Positions 17,565 to 24,541 of a stretch of DNA of 64,000 bases are shown here, piece after piece. The notes beneath the pieces are model-generated. The model was not told where the DNA came from, searched no databases, and worked only from the letters and a program-made list of their open reading frames with translations. The stretch's first letter is position 1; each line of letters starts with the position of its first letter. The translations under genes and the position numbers were made by a program. The DNA is taken from positions 3,152,430 through 3,216,429 of the forward strand of contig NZ_CP035376.1 of assembly GCF_004118975.1 (NCBI RefSeq), in the 5' to 3' direction. The DNA is from Luteimonas sp. YGD11-2 (GTDB taxonomy: Bacteria > Pseudomonadota > Gammaproteobacteria > Xanthomonadales > Xanthomonadaceae).

Positions 17565-20003
17565 ATGCACCACGACGACACCCACCTGGCCGAGCCCGCG
17601 ACGCCGGCCGGCGCGCCATCCGTCGCCCACCCCGATGACAACGTGCCGCTGCCGCCGGCCGCGCATTCCGCACCGGCGATATCCGCACCGCCCGCTGCGA
17701 CCTGGATCACCAAGGACGCCGGCAACCGCCGCACCCCGTACGACCGCGCGCGCCTGGAACGCGGCATCGACCGCGTGCACGCCGAGTTCCCGCAGCTCGA
17801 CATCGCCGACTACAAGCGCAGCGTGTTCGGCTTCGTCGAGCGCAAGGAAGCGGTCAACGCCGACGACCTCACCGACCATCTGATCCGCGAGGCCGAGGCC
17901 CGCGTCGATGTCACCGCGCCGGAGTGGGAATTCTTCGCCGCCCGCCTGTACCTGCATCGCCTGTACAAGCGCGCCAGCCGCAACCGCTTCTACGATGCCG
18001 GTGAGAAGTACGGCTCCTACGTCGGCCTGCAGGAGTCGCTGGCCGACCGCAACATCTATTCCAACGACATCCTGCGCGCCTACTCCAAGGAAGAGCTGCA
18101 GGAAGCCGGCCGCATGATCGAGCCCGAGCGCGACAAGCTGTTCGCCTACAACGGCCTGTACCTGCTGGCCACGCGGTATCTGGCCACCGACACGTCGCGC
18201 GCCGTGTTCGAACTGCCGCAGGAGCGCTGGCTGACCATCGCCCTGTACCTGATGCAGAACGAGACCCGCGGCGGCCGCGAGCGCCGCATGCAGCTGGTCG
18301 GCGAGGCCTACTGGGCGCTGTCGAACCTGTACATGACCGTGGCGACGCCGACGCTGCAGAACGCCGGCAAGGTCGGCGGCCAGCTGTCGTCGTGCTTCAT
18401 CGACACCGTCGACGACAGCTTGCAGGGCATCTACGACTCCAACACCGACATCGCCCGCGTCTCCAAGGGCGGCGGCGGCGTGGGCGCGTACATGGGCTAT
18501 GTGCGTTCCAGCGGTTCGGCGATCCGCGGCGTGCCCAACTCCTCGGGCGGCGTGGTGCCGTGGATCAAGCAGCTCAACAACACCGCCGTGTCGGTGGACC
18601 AGCTGGGCCAGCGCAAGGGCGCGGTGGCGGTGTATCTGGACGTGTGGCACCGCGACATCGAGAACTTCCTCGACCTGCGGCTCAACAACGGCGACCAGCG
18701 CCTGCGCGCGCACGACGTGTTCACCTCGATCTGCATCCCCGACCTCTTCATGGAAGCGGTCGAGCGCCGCGGCGACTGGTACCTGTTCGACCCGCACGAA
18801 GTCCACAAGATCAAGGGCTTCTACCTGCAGGATTTCTTCGACGAAACGCGCGGCGATCCGAACGGAAGCTTCCGCCGTCGTTACGAGGAAGTCGTCGCCG
18901 ACGAGCGCATCAGCCGCAAGACCGTCAAGGCGATCGACATCTTCAAGCGGATCATGGTCTCGCAGCTCGAGACCGGGAATCCCTTCATGTTCTACCGCGA
19001 CGAAGTGAACCGGAAGAACCCGAACAAGCACGTCGGCCGCGTGTACTCGTCGAACCTCTGCACCGAGATCCTGCAGAACATGAGCCCGACGAAGATGATG
19101 CAGGAGATCATCTCCGGCAATCAGATCGTCACCACCAGGCAGGCCGGCGACTTCGTCGTGTGCAACCTGTCGTCGGTGAACCTGGGCCGCGCGGTCGTGC
19201 CGCAGCAGGGCCAGGGCGACCTGATCACCGACGTGCTCGAACGCCTGATCCCGATCCAGGTGCGCATGCTCGACAACGTGATCGATCTCAACCAGCTCCC
19301 GGTGCCGCAGGCCACGATCACCAACCAGAAGTACCGCGCGATCGGCCTCGGCACGTTCGGCTGGCATCACCTGCTGGCGCAGAAGGGCATCCAGTGGAAC
19401 GAGCAGGCAGCCGAGGATTTCAGCGATTCGCTCTATGAGCGCATCAACTACCTGACCGTGCAGGCGAGCATGGAACTCGCCAAGGAAAAGGGTGCCTACC
19501 CGGTGTTCGCCGGCAGCGACTGGCACACCGGCGCCTACTTCCGCGACCGCGAGTACAACTCGCCGCAGTGGCTGGATCTGGCCGCGCAGGTCGGCGTCAA
19601 CGGCATGCGCAACGGCTGGCTGATGGCGGTCGCCCCGAACATGTCCACCGCGCAGATCGCAGGCAGCACCGCGTCGATCGACCCGATCTACTCCGCGTTC
19701 TACTACGAGGAGAAGAAGGACTACCGCCGCCCGGTCGCCGCCCCCGGCCTGTCGCTGGACACCTGGCCCTACTACGAGAAGGGCGCCTGGAAGGTCGACC
19801 AGTTCGCGTCCGTGCGCCAGAACGCGCGTCGCCAGCGCCACGTCGACCAGGCGATCAGCTTCAACCTCTACGTGCCCAGTACCATTCGCGCGAGCACGCT
19901 GCTGGAGCTGCACATGACCGCATGGCGCGAGGGCATCAAGACCACGTATTACGTGCGCTCCAACGACATCGATATCGCCGAGTGCGAGTGGTGTTCGAGC
20001 TAA
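17565..20003 (+). CDS. nrdA: class I ribonucleoside-diphosphate reductase alpha subunit NrdA
   Basis: NrdA reduces ribonucleoside diphosphates to the deoxy forms with the radical supplied by NrdB. The 812-residue protein has an N-terminal low-complexity segment, an ATP-cone-like start (WITKDAGNRRTPYDRARLER near residue 46), and the catalytic residues: Cys in GGQLSSCFID, Asn/Cys/Glu in SSNLCTEI, Cys in DFVVCNLSSVNLGR, and the redox-shuttle pair in the terminal CEWCSS. GGAGG lies seven bases before the ATG. A cobalamin riboswitch precedes it, and nrdB follows after 175 bases containing two hairpins. Confidence 0.96.
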   Translation: MHHDDTHLAEPATPAGAPSVAHPDDNVPLPPAAHSAPAISAPPAATWITKDAGNRRTPYDRARLERGIDRVHAEFPQLDIADYKRSVFGFVERKEAVNADDLTDHLIREAEARVDVTAPEWEFFAARLYLHRLYKRASRNRFYDAGEKYGSYVGLQESLADRNIYSNDILRAYSKEELQEAGRMIEPERDKLFAYNGLYLLATRYLATDTSRAVFELPQERWLTIALYLMQNETRGGRERRMQLVGEAYWALSNLYMTVATPTLQNAGKVGGQLSSCFIDTVDDSLQGIYDSNTDIARVSKGGGGVGAYMGYVRSSGSAIRGVPNSSGGVVPWIKQLNNTAVSVDQLGQRKGAVAVYLDVWHRDIENFLDLRLNNGDQRLRAHDVFTSICIPDLFMEAVERRGDWYLFDPHEVHKIKGFYLQDFFDETRGDPNGSFRRRYEEVVADERISRKTVKAIDIFKRIMVSQLETGNPFMFYRDEVNRKNPNKHVGRVYSSNLCTEILQNMSPTKMMQEIISGNQIVTTRQAGDFVVCNLSSVNLGRAVVPQQGQGDLITDVLERLIPIQVRMLDNVIDLNQLPVPQATITNQKYRAIGLGTFGWHHLLAQKGIQWNEQAAEDFSDSLYERINYLTVQASMELAKEKGAYPVFAGSDWHTGAYFRDREYNSPQWLDLAAQVGVNGMRNGWLMAVAPNMSTAQIAGSTASIDPIYSAFYYEEKKDYRRPVAAPGLSLDTWPYYEKGAWKVDQFASVRQNARRQRHVDQAISFNLYVPSTIRASTLLELHMTAWREGIKTTYYVRSNDIDIAECEWCSS

Positions 20004-20022
20004 GCGCATTCGCGCTTCGCTC

Positions 20023-20049
20023 CCCACGGTTTGCATTGCAAACCGTGGG
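20023..20049 (+). terminator. perfect 12-bp hairpin in the nrdA-nrdB gap
   Basis: CCCACGGTTTGC, loop ATT, GCAAACCGTGGG: a perfect stem starting 20 bases after the nrdA stop. No T tract follows, so it may protect the nrdA message or act as an RNA-processing site rather than terminate. Confidence 0.5.
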
Positions 20050-20088
20050 CCCCGTCTCATCAGCATCCACACCCCGCACCTTCGGCGC

Positions 20089-20113
20089 GCCCCCCTGACT
20101 CAGGGGGGCTTTC
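20089..20113 (+). terminator. GC-rich hairpin with short T run before nrdB
   Basis: GCCCCCCTG, loop ACT, CAGGGGGGC, then TTTCC. It looks like an intrinsic terminator or attenuator between nrdA and nrdB. Confidence 0.6.
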
Positions 20114-20178
20114 CTCCAGATTGAATCGCCGCGTCGAATCGTGATTCGGGGCGCGGCACCGGAATACGAGAAGCAACC

Positions 20179-21228
20179 ATGGCCGTTACGTCCACCCCGC
20201 TCGACCGCATCAAGATCCTCGAGCCGCGTTATCCCAACCGCTCCACCGGCATCATCAACGGCCAGACCAGCGGCATCCTCAACTGGAACGACATTCCGTA
20301 TCCGTCGTTCTATCGCGCCTACAAGGAACTCTCGACCAACTTCTGGATTCCGGACGAGGTCGACATGAAGGGCGACGCCAAGCAGTACGGCGAGCTCTCG
20401 GCGCGCGAGAAGAACGCCTACGACTCGATCATCGGCCTGCTGGCCACGCTGGATTCGCCGCAGACGCGCTTCATCTACAACGTCGCCGAATACATCACCG
20501 ACCCGGCCGCGCACGCCAACGCCGCGATCATCGGCCAGCAGGAAGTGATCCACAACGAGAGCTACAGCTACGTGCTGGCCTCGATCACCGGCCTCGCCGA
20601 CCAGAACCGCGTGTTCGAACTCGCGCGCACGCATCCCACGATCATCGCGCGCAACCAGCCGATCATGGATTCGTACAACGACTTCATGCGCGAGCGCTCG
20701 GCCGAAACGCTGATCCGCTCGCTGGTGCAGTCGTCGATCCTCGAAGGCATCAACTTCTATTCCGGCTTCGCGTACTTCTACAACCTGGTCCGCCAGAACC
20801 GGATGACCGGCACCGGCAAGATCATCAGCTTCATCAACCGCGACGAACTCGCGCACAGCAAGTTCATCAGTGAACTCATCCGCGCCATCGTCGGCGAGAA
20901 CCAGTCGCTGCAGGGCGACCAGCTCACCCAGTACGTGCACGACGCGTTCGAACACGCGATTCAGCTCGAGACGCGCTGGACGAGTGAGGTGCTCGACGGC
21001 ATCGACGGCATCGACGTCGACGAGATGGTCCGCTACGTCAAGTACCGCGCCAACAAGATGGCCGGCATGCTCGGCATCGAGAAGCTGTACGAAGGCGCGA
21101 ACGACAACGTGATGCCGTGGATCAAGGCCTACGCCGACAACTTCACCGAGACCAAGACCGACTTCTTCGAGATGCGCAACGCGTCCTACAAGAAGACGAA
21201 TTCGGATAACGGCTTCGACGACCTGTGA
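20179..21228 (+). CDS. nrdB: class I ribonucleoside-diphosphate reductase beta subunit NrdB
   Basis: NrdB houses the diiron-tyrosyl radical cofactor. The 349-residue protein shows the ferritin-like ligand set: Asp in LLATLDSPQTR, ExxH in QQEVIHNESYSY (the radical Tyr is expected in this segment), Glu in SILEGINFYSGF and ExxH in RDELAHSKF. The C-terminal tail ends NGFDDL, which should dock on NrdA. It follows nrdA after 175 bases with two hairpins, so part of its transcription may start or be attenuated there. A weak AAGCAACC precedes the ATG. Confidence 0.96.
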   Translation: MAVTSTPLDRIKILEPRYPNRSTGIINGQTSGILNWNDIPYPSFYRAYKELSTNFWIPDEVDMKGDAKQYGELSAREKNAYDSIIGLLATLDSPQTRFIYNVAEYITDPAAHANAAIIGQQEVIHNESYSYVLASITGLADQNRVFELARTHPTIIARNQPIMDSYNDFMRERSAETLIRSLVQSSILEGINFYSGFAYFYNLVRQNRMTGTGKIISFINRDELAHSKFISELIRAIVGENQSLQGDQLTQYVHDAFEHAIQLETRWTSEVLDGIDGIDVDEMVRYVKYRANKMAGMLGIEKLYEGANDNVMPWIKAYADNFTETKTDFFEMRNASYKKTNSDNGFDDL

Positions 21229-21236
21229 AGCCTTGG

Positions 21237-21312
21237 GGGAGCGCGCTCGCGCGCGAACGCATTCGTGAACGCACGCAGTGACGCAGCGTGAACCGCGCGC
21301 AGGCGCGCTCCC
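21237..21312. repeat. REP-like imperfect palindrome after nrdB
   Basis: GGGAGCGCGCTCGCGCGCG at 21237-21255 pairs with CGCGCGCAGGCGCGCTCCC ending at 21312, forming a long imperfect hairpin over about 76 bases. The GGGAG head resembles the elements between the DMT transporter gene and bioH. It lies between nrdB and the flavodoxin start and may lower downstream expression. Confidence 0.6.
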
Positions 21313-21328
21313 ACCGGACCTGGGCGCG

Positions 21329-21811
21329 ATGAAGATCCTGATCGCCTACAGCTCGCTCAGCGGCAATACGCGCGATGTCGCGCGTGCGATCCGCGCGCGG
21401 TGCGAGGAGAAGGACCATGCCGTCACCTGGATCGACGCCGACATCCAGACGCTTGCCCAGGCCTGTCCCGGCGGCGCCGGACACGATCTGTACCTGCTCG
21501 GCAGCTGGAGCATCAACGCCGGGCGCACGCCTCCGGAGATGAAGCGCTTCATCGAAGAACTCATCGCCGCGGTCGGCAGGCCCGAGCGCGTCGCGGTGTT
21601 CGGCACCGGCGAGACACAGTGGGGCGAGGAGTACTACTGCGGCGCGGCGCGGCGGATCGCCGCGTTCTTCGGCACCGGTTATCCGCGGCTGGAGATCGAA
21701 CAGATGCCGCATGGCGAACATGACGCCGTGAAGATCCAGCGCTGGACCGACACCATTCTTGCCTGTACCGGAACCCTGACCCATGCAGACGCTGCACGCC
21801 TCCACCCCTGA
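21329..21811 (+). CDS. flavodoxin-like FMN protein
   Basis: A 160-residue flavodoxin-like protein. The N-terminal phosphate loop IAYSSLSGNTRDVARAI (about residues 4-20) is the FMN-binding signature; YLLGSWSINAGRTPPEMKRF and VFGTGETQWGEEYYCGA supply the later FMN loops. Such proteins carry electrons at low potential. Its position directly after nrdAB and its 29-base overlap with a thioredoxin-like gene suggest a reductant or cofactor-maintenance role for ribonucleotide reductase, but this is inference. The start at 21329 is the first ATG giving the canonical N-terminus; no strong Shine-Dalgarno is seen. Confidence 0.88.
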   Translation: MKILIAYSSLSGNTRDVARAIRARCEEKDHAVTWIDADIQTLAQACPGGAGHDLYLLGSWSINAGRTPPEMKRFIEELIAAVGRPERVAVFGTGETQWGEEYYCGAARRIAAFFGTGYPRLEIEQMPHGEHDAVKIQRWTDTILACTGTLTHADAARLHP

Positions 21812-22130
21812 CGACTACGACACCGCACTCGCATCGCATCCACGCGTGCTGGTGGACTATCACAAGGACGATTGTCCGGCCTGCCGGATGCTCGACATGT
21901 CGCTGGCGAAGTTCGCCGACACGGCTGACGCCGCCGGCCTGGTGCTGCTGAAGGTGAAGCTGGAGGCGATCGGCGAAGCATTCTTCCGCGGCCTGGACCT
22001 GCGGCAGACGCCTACGCTTTCGGTGTTCAATGCCGGAATCGAGGTGGTACGGCTTCCCGGCTTCCGCACGCCGGCGCAGATCGCGCAGGCCGTCGCCCTG
22101 CACCTTCCCTCAGCCGGAGACCTGGCATGA
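21783..22130 (+). CDS. thioredoxin-fold protein (CPAC motif)
   Basis: A 115-residue thioredoxin-fold protein with the redox motif CPAC in DYHKDDCPACRMLD (about residues 27-40) and the cis-proline segment RQTPTLSVFNAG. There is no signal peptide, so it is cytoplasmic. It overlaps the flavodoxin gene by 29 bases and the following thioesterase by 4, so the three are translated as a unit. A role in re-reducing NrdA or other cytosolic disulfides fits the neighbourhood, but the partner is not known. Confidence 0.88.
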   Translation: MQTLHASTPDDYDTALASHPRVLVDYHKDDCPACRMLDMSLAKFADTADAAGLVLLKVKLEAIGEAFFRGLDLRQTPTLSVFNAGIEVVRLPGFRTPAQIAQAVALHLPSAGDLA

Positions 22131-22519
22131 ACGATGTGGCCCACACCCCACGCACCGAAGCCCGGCTGCTGGAGATCGTGTTCCCGGACCACACCAACCA
22201 CATGGGCACATTGTTCGGCGGCACTGCGCTTGCGTGGATGGACAAGGCCGCGTTCATCGCCGCCTCGCGCTATGCACGCCGCACGGTGGTCACCGCGCGT
22301 TCCGACCAGGTCGACTTCAAGCTGCCGATCCGCCAGGGCCAGCTGGTGGAGACGATCGCCCGCGTGGTGGAGGTCGGCCGCACCTCGATGAAGGTGGAAG
22401 TGAAGCTGGTGGCCGAGGACCTGCTGACCGGCGAGCGCGAACTGTGCACCTGCGGGCACTTCGTGATGATCGCGCTGGATGCGCGCGGCCGCCCGGTGCA
22501 GGTGCCGGCGCTGGGTTGA
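22127..22519 (+). CDS. acyl-CoA thioesterase (hotdog fold, YciA-like)
   Basis: The 130-residue product matches small hotdog thioesterases: PDHTNHMGTLFGGTALAWMD carries the catalytic Asp/Asn-type region, followed by VDFKLPIRQGQLVE and the VEVKLVAEDLLTGE strand. These enzymes hydrolyse short to long acyl-CoA in the cytoplasm. The start overlaps the thioredoxin-like gene by four bases. Why it sits in the nrd neighbourhood is not evident; it may simply be co-transcribed. Confidence 0.88.
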   Translation: MNDVAHTPRTEARLLEIVFPDHTNHMGTLFGGTALAWMDKAAFIAASRYARRTVVTARSDQVDFKLPIRQGQLVETIARVVEVGRTSMKVEVKLVAEDLLTGERELCTCGHFVMIALDARGRPVQVPALG

Positions 22520-22570
22520 CCTTCCCGTCAGCACAGGCAGAAGAAGCGTCGCCAGTGAATCCACCAGGCG

Positions 22571-22678
22571 GCATCCCGTTCGGGGTTTGCGGATAGCGGC
22601 CCAGGGATGGGCCGCGGCGGCGAGTCAGACATGGATGTCTGACCGAGCCGGGGAGCAAGACCCCGGATGGGATGACGC
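22571..22678. repeat. nested-hairpin intergenic repeat with CATGGATG core
   Basis: Outer arms GCATCCCgttCGGGGT (22571-22586) pair with ACCCCGgatGGGATG (22660-22674). Inside are two perfect hairpins: GCGGCCC-agggat-GGGCCGC (22596-22615) and GTCAGACATGGATGTCTGAC (22624-22643). The second has the CATGGATG core seen at 7254, 28450, 44525, 58525 and 58720. The rest of the 320-base gap to the aldolase end holds no gene I can support. Confidence 0.7.
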
Positions 22679-22790
22679 CCGGCCGGAGCTGGGCATGCAT
22701 GGCCACCGGATACCCGACCTTCGGGTTCTCAAAGACGCCACCACATCGCCACGGCGGACACGACGTATGCGCGGTCGACACGACGGTTAC

Positions 22791-22820
22791 AAAAAAAGGC
22801 CGGCATCGCTGCCGGCCTTT
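22791..22820 (-). terminator. terminator of the aldolase gene
   Basis: On the minus strand GGCCGGC, loop AGCGAT, GCCGGCC is followed by seven T residues (A run 22791-22797 on the plus strand). This is a classic intrinsic terminator just past the fructose-bisphosphate aldolase stop. Confidence 0.88.
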
Positions 22821-22842
22821 CCGTATCGCGTGATACGGGAAA

Positions 22843-23736
22843 TCAGGCGATCGATGCCTGGTAGATCGACTCGATGGCCACGTCCAGCGACTGGTTGAAC
22901 GCCTCGTCGGTCTGCTGCGCGCTCAGGCCTTCGGTCAGCGCGCGGCTGAAGCTCGCCACCACGCCCGGGTTCTTTGCCAGCTTCGCGTTGGCGTCGTCGC
23001 GGCTGTAGCCGCCCGACAGCGCCACCACCTTCAGCACCGCCGGATGGTCGACAAGCTCCTGGAACCAGCCGTCCACGCTCGGCAGGGTGAGCTTGAGGAT
23101 CACCGGGGTATTGGCATCGATACGATCCAGCCGCTCGATCAGGCCCTTCTTCAGCTCGACCTCGATGGCTTCCTTGTCGGCGGCCTTGATGTCGACTTCC
23201 GGCTCGATGATCGGCACCAGCCCGGCATCGAGCACCTGCTGGCCGAGCTCGAACTGCTGGTCGAGCACGGCAGCGATGCCGCCTGCATTGTTGGCCTTGA
23301 TGACCGAGCGCTCCTTGGTGCCGAACACGCCCTTGGACTTCGCCTTGGCCAGCAGCTCGGCGAGGCCCGGGATCGGCTTCATCAGCTGCACGCCATCGGC
23401 CTCGTCCTCGAGGCCCTTGTCGATCTTCAGGAACGGCACGACCTGCTTCTCGTTCCACAGGTAGCTGGCGGCGTCCTGGCCGGCGAAGCTGGCATCGAGC
23501 GTGCGCTCGAACAGGATGGCGCCGAGGACGCGCTCGCCGGTGAACGCCGGGCTGGTGACGATGCGGGTGCGCATCTGGTGCACCAGGTCGTACATGCCCG
23601 CCTCGTCGGACCACGCCGACTCGTCGATGCCGTACAGCTTCAGCGCCTTCGGCGTGCTGCCGCCGCTCTGGTCGAGTGCGGCGATGAAGCCCTTGCCCGA
23701 GGCGATCCTGTCGAGTTGCTGCTGATTCACTGCCAC
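22843..23736 (-). CDS. class I fructose-bisphosphate aldolase
   Basis: A 297-residue class I (Schiff-base) aldolase that splits fructose-1,6-bisphosphate in glycolysis or makes it in gluconeogenesis. Visible features are FIAALDQSGGSTPKAL near residue 17, ILFERTLDA, VPFLKIDKGLEDE, VPIIEPEVDI and a central ILKLTLPS strand with the likely Schiff-base Lys, then VVALSGGYSRDDA. It ends at a strong intrinsic terminator and is divergent from the DUF3348 operon. No metal-ligand motifs of class II enzymes are present. Confidence 0.93.
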   Translation of the reverse strand: MAVNQQQLDRIASGKGFIAALDQSGGSTPKALKLYGIDESAWSDEAGMYDLVHQMRTRIVTSPAFTGERVLGAILFERTLDASFAGQDAASYLWNEKQVVPFLKIDKGLEDEADGVQLMKPIPGLAELLAKAKSKGVFGTKERSVIKANNAGGIAAVLDQQFELGQQVLDAGLVPIIEPEVDIKAADKEAIEVELKKGLIERLDRIDANTPVILKLTLPSVDGWFQELVDHPAVLKVVALSGGYSRDDANAKLAKNPGVVASFSRALTEGLSAQQTDEAFNQSLDVAIESIYQASIA

Positions 23737-23842
23737 GTCGATGTCCTGTCCTGTCGTGAAGGGGGGTCCTGCGGCCGGCCATGATACCCCGCGGGCATCG
23801 GCGCTTCAGGTGAGCGGAGCCCGGCGCGCGGCCTGCGCACTG

Positions 23843-23848
23843 TAAAAT
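23843..23848 (+). promoter_or_regulatory. -10-like hexamer of the DUF3348-DUF802 operon
   Basis: TAAAAT lies 21 bases before the first start codon of the four-gene operon. No good -35 is visible at the usual spacing. Confidence 0.4.
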
Positions 23849-23869
23849 GGCCGTCTTTTGGCCAGCCGC

Positions 23870-24541
23870 ATGCACGACGCCCAGCCCGGGGCAGCCGTTC
23901 CAGCCTCCACCCTGCCCCGCCTGCTGGCGCGGATCGCGGGAGCGGCGCCGATGCCGCCCGTGCAGGCGCCGGCGGCGCGGCTGGGCGAATGGCTGGACTG
24001 GCCACGCGCGGTGGCGCTGTCGCGTGCGCTCGACGGCCCCGCGGCGGCAGACGACGACACCGGACCGGATGCGGATGCGGATGCCGACGACTGCACGCGC
24101 GTGCGCGAGGACCTCGCCCAGGCCATCGCCGCCGACCGCGGCTGGCCTGCGGTGGATGCGGACAGTGATGCCGCCGCCGCCGCGGTGCTGCGCCACTGCC
24201 AGTCCCTGCAGCGCGCGATGCAGGCGGCCACCGGCCGCCTGCGTGGCCAGCTGCGTGACCGGCTGGCCCGGCAAACGCCGCGGCAGGCACGCCTGGCCGC
24301 GGTCGATGCCGTGCTCGAAGCGGTGCTGAGCCCGCGCGAGCATGCGCTGCTGGCCCCGGTACCGGCGCTGCTGGCCGCGCATTGCGGGCGCCTGCAGCGC
24401 GGCACCGGCGGCGACGGCCACGGCTGGTATCGCCCGTTCCGCGAGGACGCCCGGCAGGTGCTGCTGGCCGAATTCGACCTCCGTTTCCAACCCGTCGACG
24501 CGCTGCTTGCCGCGCTTCGGCCCTCCCCCGTGGACGCATGA
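23870..24541 (+). CDS. DUF3348 family protein, first gene of ZorAB-like motor operon
   Basis: The 223-residue product is hydrophilic and Ala/Arg rich with no signal peptide. An Asp-rich stretch (DDDTGPDADADADD near residue 62) follows an N-terminal helix; the rest is predicted helical with CQSLQRAMQAATGRLRGQL and a conserved-looking C-terminal FREDARQVLLAEFDLRFQPV. It resembles DUF3348 proteins as I remember them, which accompany DUF802 and DUF2894 genes in beta- and gammaproteobacteria. The stop overlaps the next start (ATGA). Function is unknown; a cytosolic partner of the tail of the next protein is one possibility. Confidence 0.75.
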   Translation: MHDAQPGAAVPASTLPRLLARIAGAAPMPPVQAPAARLGEWLDWPRAVALSRALDGPAAADDDTGPDADADADDCTRVREDLAQAIAADRGWPAVDADSDAAAAAVLRHCQSLQRAMQAATGRLRGQLRDRLARQTPRQARLAAVDAVLEAVLSPREHALLAPVPALLAAHCGRLQRGTGGDGHGWYRPFREDARQVLLAEFDLRFQPVDALLAALRPSPVDA

